Below are positions 1-8,436 of a DNA stretch of 64,000 nt, piece after piece; positions within the stretch are counted from its first letter, which is position 1; each line of letters begins with the position of its first letter. This stretch comes from Streptomyces tropicalis (GTDB taxonomy: Bacteria; Actinomycetota; Actinomycetes; Streptomycetales; Streptomycetaceae), in the NCBI RefSeq assembly GCF_029269835.1, contig NZ_JARJBB010000004.1:124001-188000 (forward strand), given 5' to 3'. The position numbers and the translations under genes are program-made. The notes under the pieces are model-generated. The model worked only from the letters and a program-made list of their open reading frames with translations. It searched no databases and had not been told where the DNA came from.

Positions 1-267
1 GCGCGTAGACACCGGGTGGGGTGAGCAGCGGTGCTCTGGCAGGTGTTCTCATGACACCCTCCGGACGTGCGGAACACGTCCGTACGGCACACATGTCCGT
101 ACGGCGCCTCCCTCATGTTCCGCTGAGTGCCCTCCGGGCGCACGCGCCACACCTGCCCCCGGTCACCGCCGGTGCGGCCACCGCAGCGGGGCCGGACGTC
201 CGGGTTGACTGCGCGCGGGTGGGGAACCCGGCCCGACGGCGGGGGCCCGGTGGTTCTGGAGGCAGTC

Positions 268-789
268 GTGGCCGTGCGGCATCGTCTGATCGAGACCGAT
301 CCCGACAGGGTGTGGTCCGTCCTGGCGGACGGCGACCGCTACGCGGAGTGAGTCGTGGGCACCTCGACGTCGCATCCCCTTCGCGGACGGTGGCCGCAGG
401 TGGGGTCGGCTCTCCGCTACGAGGTGCGACTGGGGCCCTGGCGGTTCGACAACGAGACGGTGGTCCGTCGCTGCGAGGTGGGCCGGGTGCTGGAGCTGGA
501 GGCGAAGGCCGGACCGCTGGGCACGGCACGCATCGCGGTGGAACTGCGCGACTGGGGCGAGCACTGCCTGGTGATCGTCGACGAGCATCCCCTGCGGGGA
601 GCGGGGGGCGTGCTGCACAACGCGGCGGTGGAGTCCCTGATCCAGCTGCGCCACCGCGCGATGCTCGCCCGGCTCGCCGGACTCTGCGAGCGGGACGCCC
701 GTCCCGGTCGGCCACGAGCCGTCGGCCCGGGCAGGAGCGCGGGCGTACGCGGAGGCGGCGGTCGCGCCCGACGCGGTGGGTGCGCCTGA
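268..789 (+). pseudogene. SRPBCC (polyketide cyclase/START-like) gene broken by an in-frame stop
   Basis: A GTG at 268 preceded by GGAGG (258-262) opens a typical SRPBCC N-terminus (AVRHRLIETDPDRVWSVLADGDRYAE). It is then cut by TGA at 349-351. The same frame continues without shift as VVGTSTSHPLRGRWPQVGSA through YEVRLGPWRF, VLELEAKAGP and VIVDEHPLRGAGG to a stop at 787-789. Members of this family normally read YAEWVVGT here, so one TGG-to-TGA change explains the break. The whole reading is about 173 codons, a normal family size. Proteins of this fold bind hydrophobic ligands. The downstream reading frame could only be expressed by re-initiation at GTG 355 or by readthrough. I treat it as a recent pseudogene or a sequencing error. 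Confidence 0.75.
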
Positions 790-870
790 CGCGACGGTGG
801 TCGTGGCGGGTGCCGACGGCCTGGTCGCGGCCGGTCCGCCGGCCGACGCCGACACGGGCTGGAGCGCGGG
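776..870 (+). pseudogene. Possible N-terminal remnant of a FAD-dependent oxidoreductase
   Basis: Overlapping the end of the SRPBCC frame, one frame reads APDATVVVAGADGLVAAG followed by ADADTGWSAG. This resembles the dinucleotide-binding start of phytoene-desaturase-like FAD oxidoreductases (VVGAGPNGLVAANLLADAGWSV), which often sit directly downstream of SRPBCC genes in Streptomyces. The similarity fades after about 30 codons and the frame stops at 979. The resemblance is short and the call is tentative. Confidence 0.3.
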
Positions 871-995
871 CAGGCGCCTGGCCGTACACGCGTCACCGGG
901 CCGCTCTCCGACGGTTCGACGACGCGGGGAGTACTGCGTCCGGCGCGGGCCCCGAGGACGTGTTTGGGCCTCTCGGTGAGGGCTAGTCGGCGGGT

Positions 996-1874
996 ATGGA
1001 CGTATCCCGCCCGAGGAGCAGGAAGCCGGCCGCCGCGCTGGACGTGCTCGACGAGCAGGCGTGGCTGGATTCCACCGCGGACGCAGCGCGCCGCGTGGTG
1101 CGCGCCCTCCCCCTGGGAGCCGGCCGCGACGTGCTGCACGGTGTATGGCTGGGGCACCCGGTCCACCCGGCGCTGGTGCAGCTTCCGATCGGCGCCTGGA
1201 CGGCCGCCGGCGTCCTGGACCTGCTTCCCGGCCACGGCCGGGCGGCGGCCCTCTTCGTCGGGCTGGGCCTGGCGTCCGCCGCACCCGCCGCTCTGGCCGG
1301 ATGGGTGGACTGGGCGGAGCAGCGCCCGCGCCAGGCCCGTACCGGCCTCGTCCATGCCGCGGCCAATCTCGCCGCCGTGGTGACCTACGAGGGGTCCCTG
1401 GTGGCACGGCTGCGCGGCCGTCCCCTCCTGGGGCGCCTGCTCGGTTTCGGGGGACTGGCCCTGGCCACGGCGGGAGGTGTGGTGGGCGGACACCTCGCCT
1501 ACCGCCAGGCGGCCGGAAGCAATCACGCCGAGGCCGTGCCGGTGGTGGCGAGCCAGGAGTGGTGTCCTGTGGGCCCGGACGGGGACTTCCCCGTCGGCGT
1601 GCCGGTTCGGCGCATGGCCGGGGAGGTTCCGGTGGTACTGGTGCGCCAGGACGACGGAGAGGTGTACGCCCTCGCCGACCGCTGCAGCCATCTGGACGGG
1701 CCGCTGCACCAGGGGGAGATCGAAGACGGCTGCATCGTCTGCCCTTGGCACGGCAGCCGCTTCCGCCTCGCGGACGGTGAGAACATCGCCGGCCCGGCGA
1801 CCGCACCGCAACCCCACTTCGAGTCCCGCATCAGGGGCGACGGCCAGGTCGAGGTCCGCATGGCATCCGGTTGA
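996..1874 (+). CDS. DUF2231 membrane protein fused to a Rieske [2Fe-2S] domain
   Basis: The 292-residue protein has an N-terminal DUF2231-type membrane part (about residues 45-175). It starts LGHPVHPALVQLPIGAW and contains several hydrophobic helices. A C-terminal Rieske ferredoxin domain follows (about 185-290). The cluster ligands are visible as Cys230-x-His232 (CSHLDGPL) and Cys249-x2-His252 (CPWHGSRF). The Rieske domain probably carries electrons to an unknown redox partner at the membrane, and no oxygenase lies nearby. Fusions of this type are common in Streptomyces. The start is the first ATG of the frame and has only a weak ribosome binding site. The fold assignment is firm and the physiological role is unknown. 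Confidence 0.85.
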   Translation: MDVSRPRSRKPAAALDVLDEQAWLDSTADAARRVVRALPLGAGRDVLHGVWLGHPVHPALVQLPIGAWTAAGVLDLLPGHGRAAALFVGLGLASAAPAALAGWVDWAEQRPRQARTGLVHAAANLAAVVTYEGSLVARLRGRPLLGRLLGFGGLALATAGGVVGGHLAYRQAAGSNHAEAVPVVASQEWCPVGPDGDFPVGVPVRRMAGEVPVVLVRQDDGEVYALADRCSHLDGPLHQGEIEDGCIVCPWHGSRFRLADGENIAGPATAPQPHFESRIRGDGQVEVRMASG

Positions 1875-2237
1875 GGGACGGGGCGCGGCGGCGCGGGAGT
1901 CGGCTGCGCGGTGTGAACCCCGCCGGTGCAAGGGCCCGTTGGCCACCCTGCCGCCGCACTCGTCCTGCCCACCTCCCGAGTGCGCGTACTCGAGCGGCCT
2001 CCCGCTCCCGCCGTGCGCCGTGGTCGTGGACGACTCGTGCAGGGGCGGCCGGGCGAAGGAGTTCCACATGCCCCCGAGCCCCGACTCGTCGCGGTGCCGG
2101 CGTGCGTCCGCGGGCCGCCGGCAGTTGCACGCCCCCACCCGCCCGCGTGCCGCCACCCACCGCCGGCAGTGCAGCCCGGTCTCGGGTTGTCCGTTTCGGC
2201 GTGATGACGCATCGGTGAACGCCGGTTGCGCGAAGTG
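1875..2237. other. Gene-free stretch
   Basis: No frame here shows a recognisable protein. A plus-strand stretch around 1960-2090 is rich in Cys and Pro codons but matches no family I can name. Confidence 0.4.
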
Positions 2238-2267
2238 TTGACACTCCCGGTGAAGGATCCTTAGCCT
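2238..2267 (+). promoter_or_regulatory. Promoter for the GH81 glucanase
   Basis: A consensus -35 TTGACA (2238-2243) is followed after 18 bases by TAGCCT (2262-2267), which fits a sigma-70-type -10. The start site would lie at about 2274, inside the palindromic operator that follows. Confidence 0.6.
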
Positions 2268-2273
2268 CCCCGT

Positions 2274-2291
2274 CGTGAGAGCGCTCTCACG
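2274..2291. promoter_or_regulatory. Perfect palindromic operator upstream of GH81
   Basis: CGTGAGAGCGCTCTCACG is a perfect 18-bp palindrome with a central GAGCGCTC. It closely resembles LacI-family operators of Streptomyces, such as the CebR site TGGGAGCGCTCCCA. It covers the predicted transcription start, as expected for repression lifted by a glucan-derived sugar. The cognate repressor is not evident in the window. Confidence 0.7.
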
Positions 2292-2431
2292 AAGAATGCG
2301 GAACCCGGACAGGAACCCGCACTCGACGCGCCACCACTGGTGGCCTGCGTCCCCCGCCCCACGCACGTGCACGTGATCCCCCACCGCCGCGTGCGGCTCG
2401 CGCGCGACATCCAGCCCACAGGAGATGTCGG

Positions 2432-5400
2432 ATGCTCAGAAGAATCACCCCACGACCTCGTGCCACGGCGAGGCGACCCGCATTACCGCCCCCTGCCGCC
2501 CCGACGGGTGCCGGCGCCGCTCGGGTCGGAAGGCCCTTCCGACCCGTGCGTGCCCTGGTGATCGGTACGGTGCTCGCCCTCCTCGGCGCCGCACTGGCCG
2601 TCCTCGCCTCTCCTGCCGCCCGGGCCGGGACCGTGGGCCAGGGCAGCTACACGTCGCAGCCGCCCGGGCCGCTGCCCTCCGGTTGCGCCGACATCTCCAC
2701 CAACCCGCGGCACTGGGTGACGTCCAACGCACCGTCAGGAGCGGTCCCCACCAACGACTGGTGGTCGTCGATCCTGTGGAAGCGGACCAACTGCGCTTAC
2801 GGAGAGCCGTTGTTCGCCCAGCCGCTCGGCTACCGCGCACAGTCGGGCGGTCTCGGGGTCTCCTACAGCACCACGCCGGCGATATCCGGCAGCGCCAAGG
2901 GCGTGGGGGAGTACCACTACACCTACGCGCAGGACTTCACCGTCGGCGTCGCGGGCCTGGCGGCTCCCGAGGTGAAGGTCGACGACTGGAGCGACTGGAC
3001 TGTCAGTCCCCTGCTCAGCGACGGGGCACACACCCTACGGGCCACCATCGGATCGGGGCTGCCGTTCTCCTACTACCGCGCCACCGGCGGCGACGCGCAG
3101 ATACGCGCGGACTCCGGCTCGGACCTCGGCGTGTGGTCCAACACCGCCGGGACGATCGGCTACCGGGTCAACGGGCACGACTACGTCGCCTTCGCCCCGG
3201 CCGGCGCCACCTGGTCGGTCAGCGGCTCCACGCTCGCCTCCACCCTCGCGGGCAAGGACTACTTCTCGGTGGCGGTGCTGCCCACCACCTCCTCCACCCC
3301 TGCTTCCGAGCGGGCCGCCCTCGCCGACGAGTACGCGAAGTACGCTCACAACCACGTCACCGGCACCTCGGTCTCCTACCGCTACGACGAGGGTGAGAGC
3401 ACCGTCAGCACCACCTACCGCTACACCACCACCGCGATGGAAGGTTCGGCGACCGGTACCGTGGCCGCCCTCCTGCCCCACCAGTGGCGCTTCCTCGCCT
3501 CCGGCAGCCCCCTCGCCCAGACCTACGTCTCCTCCCGCGGGCCGCTGAAGGTGCTCCCGGGCATCCAGTCGTTCACCACGTCGATGGTCTTCCACGGCGT
3601 CCTGCCGGAAATCCCCGCCGTCGCGGACAGTTCGGGGACCGACGCGACGACCCTGCAGAACTACCTGAACGCCGAGAAGGCCGATCCCACCCGGCAGCAG
3701 AGCGACGACACCTACTGGACCGGCAAGGGACTCGGGCGGGCCGCACGCCTCGCGGAGATCGCGGACCAGACCGGCAACACCGACGTCCGCGACGCGGCCC
3801 TGTCCGCGATCCGGACGAAACTGACGGACTGGTTCACGGCCTCCCAGGACGAGACCGGGCACCTCTTCTACTACGACGACAAGTGGGGCGCTCTGATCGG
3901 ATATCCCGCGTCGTACGGATCGGACCAAGAACTCAACGACCACCACTTCCACTACGGCTACTACGTCGCGGCCGCCGCGACCCTGGCCAAGTTCGATCCC
4001 GCCTGGGCGAGCCCCAGCCACTACGGTGGCATGGTCGACCTGCTCATCCGCGACGCCAACAACTACGACCGCAGCGACAAACGCTTCCCGTACCTGCGGG
4101 ACTTCGACATCTACAGCGGCCACGACTGGGCCTCGGGCCACGGCTCCTTCGCCGCCGGCAACAATCAGGAGTCCTCGTCGGAGGGCATGAACTTCGACAA
4201 CGCCCTCATCCAGTGGGGCGTCGCCACCGGGAACAAGACCGTCCGCGACGCCGGCATCTACATGTACACGACCCAGGCTGCCGCCATCCAGGACTACTGG
4301 TTCGACATCCACGACCAGATCTACCCGGCCGACTTCAAGCACAAGGGGGTCGGTATGGTCTGGGGCAACGGCGGCGCCTACTCGACCTGGTTCTCCAGCG
4401 CCCCCGAGCAGATCCAGGGCATCAACCTGCTGCCGGTGACCGGCGGCCACCTCTACCTCGGCCACGACCCGGACTACGTCAAGGCCAACTACCAGGAAAT
4501 GCTTCACCAGAGCGGTGGGACACGGCCCACCATCTGGACCGACATCTGGTACGAGTACCTGGCTCTCGGCGACGGTGACGCCGCACTCGCCGACTTCAGG
4601 GCCGACAACTCCTTCACCTCCGAGGAGGGCGAGAGCAAGGCCCACACCTTCCACTGGATCCGCAACCTCGCCGCCCTGGGCACCGTCGACACCGCGGTCA
4701 CCGCCGACACCCCGCTGGCGTCCGTGTTCGTGAAGAACGGCAAGCGCACCTTCGTCGCCTCCAACGCCACAGGCGAGGACGCGACCGTCCACTTCTCCGA
4801 CGGCACCGCGGTCCAGGTACCCGCCGGCCGGACCGTGGCCACCGGGGCCCAGAACTGGAGTGGTGGAAGCGCGACCGGAGGCGGCGGCCCGACCTCCACG
4901 GGGACACCGACCCCGACCTCCACGGGGACACCGACCCCCACCCCCACGGGGACACCGGCCCCCACCCCCACCGACACGGCGACACCGCCTGGTGGCGGCA
5001 GTGGATCCTCACCCACGCTCTACCTTCAGCCCGGCGGGGAACTGACCTCCACCACGCGCGCCGCCGCCGGCGTCACCGTGCCGTCCGCGGACGGCGTCAA
5101 TCACGACGGAGACCCCTACAATCCGCTCACCTTCGTGGCGACCGGCCTGGACCTCACCCACCGCGCCGGCAGTACGGCCTTCGATCTGGCCGTCGACGCC
5201 GACGGCACGGTCGGAAACGCGGTGCAGGCGCAGATCGCCTACGACTGCACCGGTGACGGCAACTGGGACCGAGTGGAGACCTACCGCTACTACGCCACCG
5301 ACCCGCTCCCGGGCTGGGAGCACTACACCGACGGCGCGGGCCTGGTGTCGTCCACCGGGACCGCCTGCGACCTGCACGACGGAAGGGTGCAGGTCAGAGT

Positions 5401-5476
5401 CTGGAGCGCCCTCGGCAACAAGCCCAGCACACTGGGCACCGGCAACCTCTCCGTAGTCCACCTCCCCTACGACTGA
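2432..5476 (+). CDS. Secreted endo-beta-1,3-glucanase, glycoside hydrolase family 81, with C-terminal carbohydrate-binding module
   Basis: The 1014-residue secreted enzyme probably cleaves beta-1,3-glucan (laminarin, fungal or plant wall glucan) outside the cell. A long basic N-region and hydrophobic helix end at a likely signal-peptidase site after ARA near residue 66. GH81 hallmarks follow: TNDWWSS near 106, the catalytic-region motif Asp503-HHFHYG, and NNQESSSEGMN with Glu580 and Glu584. After about residue 810 a Thr/Pro/Gly linker with repeated GTPTPT leads to a module (about 860-1014). This module carries DGVNHDGDPYNPLTF and YDCTGDGNWDRVETYRYYATDP and resembles C-terminal modules of other actinobacterial beta-1,3-glucanases (CBM56-like at best). 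AGGAG at 2420-2424 fixes the ATG. A LacI-type operator and a strong terminator flank the gene as a monocistron. Confidence 0.92.
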   Translation: MLRRITPRPRATARRPALPPPAAPTGAGAARVGRPFRPVRALVIGTVLALLGAALAVLASPAARAGTVGQGSYTSQPPGPLPSGCADISTNPRHWVTSNAPSGAVPTNDWWSSILWKRTNCAYGEPLFAQPLGYRAQSGGLGVSYSTTPAISGSAKGVGEYHYTYAQDFTVGVAGLAAPEVKVDDWSDWTVSPLLSDGAHTLRATIGSGLPFSYYRATGGDAQIRADSGSDLGVWSNTAGTIGYRVNGHDYVAFAPAGATWSVSGSTLASTLAGKDYFSVAVLPTTSSTPASERAALADEYAKYAHNHVTGTSVSYRYDEGESTVSTTYRYTTTAMEGSATGTVAALLPHQWRFLASGSPLAQTYVSSRGPLKVLPGIQSFTTSMVFHGVLPEIPAVADSSGTDATTLQNYLNAEKADPTRQQSDDTYWTGKGLGRAARLAEIADQTGNTDVRDAALSAIRTKLTDWFTASQDETGHLFYYDDKWGALIGYPASYGSDQELNDHHFHYGYYVAAAATLAKFDPAWASPSHYGGMVDLLIRDANNYDRSDKRFPYLRDFDIYSGHDWASGHGSFAAGNNQESSSEGMNFDNALIQWGVATGNKTVRDAGIYMYTTQAAAIQDYWFDIHDQIYPADFKHKGVGMVWGNGGAYSTWFSSAPEQIQGINLLPVTGGHLYLGHDPDYVKANYQEMLHQSGGTRPTIWTDIWYEYLALGDGDAALADFRADNSFTSEEGESKAHTFHWIRNLAALGTVDTAVTADTPLASVFVKNGKRTFVASNATGEDATVHFSDGTAVQVPAGRTVATGAQNWSGGSATGGGGPTSTGTPTPTSTGTPTPTPTGTPAPTPTDTATPPGGGSGSSPTLYLQPGGELTSTTRAAAGVTVPSADGVNHDGDPYNPLTFVATGLDLTHRAGSTAFDLAVDADGTVGNAVQAQIAYDCTGDGNWDRVETYRYYATDPLPGWEHYTDGAGLVSSTGTACDLHDGRVQVRVWSALGNKPSTLGTGNLSVVHLPYD

Positions 5477-5488
5477 CGGCCCCTGTCT

Positions 5489-5520
5489 GCCGGCCCGGAC
5501 CCGCTCGGGTCCGGGCCGGC
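5489..5520 (+). terminator. Strong hairpin terminator after GH81
   Basis: A perfect 14-bp stem (5489-5502 with 5507-5520) with a GCTC loop begins 12 bases after the GH81 stop codon. No U-tract follows, which is normal for Streptomyces terminators. Confidence 0.8.
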
Positions 5521-5864
5521 GGACGGGACACGTGAGCCACGTCCGGTGGGAGATCCCGCGCCGGCCACCCGCCGCGCACTTCCAGGTGGGCAAGCACCGC
5601 GGAGGCACCGACTTCTTCGGACGTCGGTCGGCGCCACCGGTGTCGTCTCCCCCCGGAGGGCCGCGCGGCGCCATCGCGCGGCGCGGGTCGCGCTGATGCC
5701 AGTGCATTGCGAAAACGGACAGGCCGCCAGGTTCCGTGACTCCACTGACCGCGTGATCAGGGCGGGGGTCGGTTTCCACGCGTTCTTCGGGCCGGGGTGG
5801 CTGCTCGCCGGACTGGGGCACTTCGGAGACGCAGCGTCGCCGGGCGGCCTGCCTGCTGGGACTG
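5521..5864. other. Region without a clear gene, possible 5' part of the next frame
   Basis: No complete gene is visible. Near 5751-5830 one frame reads VIRAGVGFHAFFGPGWLLAGLGHF, which is membrane-like. It is one frame off the small membrane protein that follows, so the 5' end of that gene may be frameshifted. Confidence 0.35.
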
Positions 5865-6296
5865 GTGGTCGCGCTCACCCTGGTGCTGGTGGCGCGCAGC
5901 CGGTCGCCGGAGCCGGCCGGTGGGGCGAGTTGGCCGCTGCCACGCCGGGTACGACGGCGGTTCGTGCAGGTCAATGCCGTGCAGTGGCTCCTCATCGTCG
6001 CGATCGCCACAGGGTGCAGGGCGGGCGGGGTCCCCGAACTGATCATGCCGCTGGTCGCGGTCGCGGCGGGGCTTCACTTCCTCCCTTTGGCGCGTCTGAT
6101 CGCCGACCGCCGGCTTGTCGTCCCTGGCGCGGTTCTGACCGTCCTCGGTGTCGTCGGCCTCCTGGCGCGAGCCGTGGATGCCTCACCGGGACCCGTTGCC
6201 GCCCTCGTAGGGGTCGGCTGTGCGTCGACCCTGTGGTCCACGGCCGCTTGGAGCATCGCCGGGACGAGGCGGCCCGTCGCGGAACCGGGCTCCTGA
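5865..6296 (+). CDS. Small integral membrane protein, possibly 5'-truncated by a frameshift
   Basis: The frame encodes about four hydrophobic helices with VNAVQWLLIVAIA, LIMPLVAVAAGLHFLPLARL and VVPGAVLTVLGVVGLLARAV. This layout is seen in small uncharacterised Streptomyces membrane proteins. The first available start (GTG 5865) lies inside the first helix, whose beginning (RRRAACLLGL) extends upstream to a stop at 5754-5756 with no start codon. An N-terminal membrane segment in another frame just upstream suggests a frameshift. No function can be assigned. Confidence 0.5.
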   Translation: MVALTLVLVARSRSPEPAGGASWPLPRRVRRRFVQVNAVQWLLIVAIATGCRAGGVPELIMPLVAVAAGLHFLPLARLIADRRLVVPGAVLTVLGVVGLLARAVDASPGPVAALVGVGCASTLWSTAAWSIAGTRRPVAEPGS

Positions 6297-6510
6297 CCGG
6301 CAGCCCTGTCCGGCTCCAGCGGTGATCGACGGGCCCCCTTGGACCGTGTGGGCGACACCAGGGCGTGTCGTCAGGGCCGGACAAGTCCGGCAGCGGGCTT
6401 TCTTCATACGGTCGTACCGCTGATCGTCGATGCTCGTTGGCCATTCCGCAGAAAGGGGAAGGTGGCTTCGCCCTGCCCACGGCAGGAGCGTGGCCTGCCG
6501 ACTCGAACGT

Positions 6511-7200
6511 ATGGACGCGACCCTCGACTCACCGCGCGGCTCCGGATCCCCACGGGGCCGGCGTTCGCAGCGTCGCTCGACGATGATCGCCGGCACCGTG
6601 TTCGTCACCGCCGTGGCAGGCGCGGGCATCGTTCACGCAGCCCACTCCGTCAATTCCGGAAACGGTGGCCCCCTCGGCGGCTGCGTCGACCTCCGGACCG
6701 GACAGCTGCACATGATCGACCTCGGGGGGCCGTCGCCGGAGGCGTGCAGGCCCGCAACCGAAACCGAAGTCACGTGGACCGCAACCCGATCCCGAGTCTT
6801 CAGGGCGGTCGGCACCCTCGGTCCGCATGGGCGGGACACGGTTCCGGGCCACCCGAAGCCGTCCGGGCACTGCCCGAGATCGTGCCCGTCCGATCCACCC
6901 GGGCCCTCGGGACCGCCCGGGCCGTCGGGTCCCGCCGGGCCGTCGGGCGTCGCCGGCGCCCGGGTGGTGGTCGGGCAGCCTGCTGCATTCGCCTTCGCCG
7001 GTTGCGCGGCAGGACACGTCGCACTCGGCGGTGGCGGTGTCCCCTCCGGCACGGGCTCGCACACACCGCTGATCACGTCCATCCCGACCACCGACGGAGG
7101 AGCGTCGAACAGCGGCGCCCCGGCCAACGGCTGGTTTGCCACCGCCGGCATCGGTGGCGGGCCGTACCAGGCGTACGTGATCTGCGCCCCCACCCCATAG
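6511..7200 (+). CDS. Secreted or surface protein with a collagen-like Gly-Pro-Ser segment
   Basis: The protein of about 229 residues starts at ATG 6511 (or ATG 6580). It has an N-terminal hydrophobic helix (STMIAGTVFVTAVAGAGIV), suggesting export or membrane anchoring. A Cys-containing region follows (GGCVDLRTGQLHMIDLGG), then a collagen-like stretch of Gly-x-y triplets (PGPSGPPGPSGPAGPSG, about residues 130-147), and then a C-terminal globular part rich in Gly and Ser. The layout matches small actinobacterial collagen-like proteins whose N-terminal part carries CVxxxTG-type sequence. The segment between the Cys region and the Gly-x-y block (about 6775-6890) lacks triplet periodicity and may contain a pair of compensating frameshifts. 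The role is unknown and may be in surface adhesion or the spore surface. Confidence 0.6.
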   Translation: MDATLDSPRGSGSPRGRRSQRRSTMIAGTVFVTAVAGAGIVHAAHSVNSGNGGPLGGCVDLRTGQLHMIDLGGPSPEACRPATETEVTWTATRSRVFRAVGTLGPHGRDTVPGHPKPSGHCPRSCPSDPPGPSGPPGPSGPAGPSGVAGARVVVGQPAAFAFAGCAAGHVALGGGGVPSGTGSHTPLITSIPTTDGGASNSGAPANGWFATAGIGGGPYQAYVICAPTP

Positions 7201-7665
7201 CGCGGGCCCCGTCCGGCTGATGACGGCCGGGCGCCCCTCCACCTCGGCGTGCGTGCCCATGACGACCGTGCGGTTGCGGGGGAGGCCGCAGCACTCGGCG
7301 GCGTCGGCGGTCATGGAGGAGGTGGCGATGAACAATCCCCTGCGCCAGGGCGCCGTCGCCGGTGACGTGCCGCGGCACAGCTCGATCCCGACCAGGCGGT
7401 AGGACGCCCGGTCGAGCTGCAACGTCCTCTCGGCCGGGGCCCGTTCGAGCCTCCTCGGCGTGCCGGGCACGTCCGGTGTCTCCCTGCGGCCGCACCGGGC
7501 GGTGACGTGGCGGCGTCGTCGCTTCGGGAGGCCCGGGGATCCGGGCCTCCCGCGGACGCACCCGGCGCTCGCCGCAACGGGTGTGGGGAGTTCCCACCAG
7601 GGGCGGCAGGCCCCTGGTCCGCGGATGCCGGGCCGGTTTCCTTCCCTCCGGGTGCTGCCAGGCCC
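7201..7665. other. Intergenic stretch without a supported gene
   Basis: A minus-strand frame around 7230-7410 reads RLVGIELCRG and GLFIATSSMTADAAECCGLP, then NRTVVMGTHAEVEGRPAV. This looks protein-like and may be a gene remnant, but I recognise no family and no intact frame carries it. Confidence 0.3.
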
Positions 7666-8436
7666 TCACGGGCCTTCCGGGCCGAGGTCCGGGAGATCGG
7701 TCCCGTACCGGGGAAGGCCGTGCTCGCGCAGGGGGCCGACCTGCCAGCCGCGCGACCGGCAGGCGTCGAGGACCGGAGGCAGTGCGCGCAGTGTGGTGCG
7801 CCAGGAGCCGGTGGCGGAGGTGCAGTCGGAGTCGTGCAGCAGGATGGTGCCGCCACCGCGCAGGTCCCGCAGGACGGTGTCCCGGACGGACCGGGGGGTG
7901 GCCCGTCTGCGCCAGTCCTCGCCCCAGCAGGTCCACAGCACCGGGGTCAGGCCGAGGCGACGGCAGGCGAGGTGGGCGTGGGTGGTCATGACTCCGTACG
8001 GGGGCCGGAAGAGCGCGGGCGGCCGCCCGGTGACGTCGGCCACGGCGTCGCGGGCGCGGGCGAGGTCGTCGTACGTCGCACGGGGTCCGCGCACCAGCAG
8101 GGGCCGGTGGTGCCAGCCGTGGACGGCGATCTCGTGCCCGGCGGCCGCCATCTCCTGCGCGAGCCCGGGCGAGCGGACCAGCATCGAACCCAGCAGGAAG
8201 AACGTGGCCCGGAGCCCGCGCGCCTGGAGGAGGTCGAGGAAGCGCGGGGTGGACAGGTGGTCGGGGCCGTCGTCGAAGGTGAGGGCGACGTGGTCGGGAC
8301 GGCCCTTCCCGGCCAGACGCGGCATGGCCGTGTTGCGCAGTGGCCCGAACGTGGAGATCACCGGTGCGGCGTGCAGCGCCGCGAGCGCGGGCAGGACCGC
8401 GGCGGAGGCGAACAGGGCGGAGCGGGCTGAGGTCAT
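7666..8436 (-). CDS. Polysaccharide deacetylase (NodB domain), CE4 family
   Basis: The 256-residue protein should remove N- or O-acetyl groups from a cell-surface glycan or glycolipid. CE4 motifs appear in order: TFDDGPD (53-59, metal Asp56), His106-x3-His110 (HGWHH), RPPYG (144-148), WGEDW (Asp174) and LLHDSD (His201). An N-terminal hydrophobic helix (SALFASAAVLPALAALHAA) probably serves as an uncleaved signal anchor, with catalysis outside the membrane. The start ATG at 8436 overlaps the TGA of the upstream glycosyltransferase (ATGA), so the two are translationally coupled and likely act on the same product. Confidence 0.92.
   Translation of the reverse strand: MTSARSALFASAAVLPALAALHAAPVISTFGPLRNTAMPRLAGKGRPDHVALTFDDGPDHLSTPRFLDLLQARGLRATFFLLGSMLVRSPGLAQEMAAAGHEIAVHGWHHRPLLVRGPRATYDDLARARDAVADVTGRPPALFRPPYGVMTTHAHLACRRLGLTPVLWTCWGEDWRRRATPRSVRDTVLRDLRGGGTILLHDSDCTSATGSWRTTLRALPPVLDACRSRGWQVGPLREHGLPRYGTDLPDLGPEGP

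Noticed and set aside
1960..2100. Cys-containing plus-strand reading that vaguely recalled DUF397
   Set aside because: The conserved Trp, Ser-Ser and RDSKDP positions are missing.
113..2384. Very long minus-strand open frames over 0.1-2.4 kb
   Set aside because: They are Arg/Pro/Ala-rich antisense shadows of the SRPBCC and Rieske genes, with no family signatures.
3035..4792. 585-codon minus-strand frame opposite GH81
   Set aside because: Gly/Val-rich antisense reading caused by codon bias. The plus frame carries all GH81 motifs and an operator.
7230..7410. Protein-like minus-strand segment with GLFIATSSMTADAAECCGLP
   Set aside because: No recognisable family, start or ribosome site. Mentioned only as a possible remnant.
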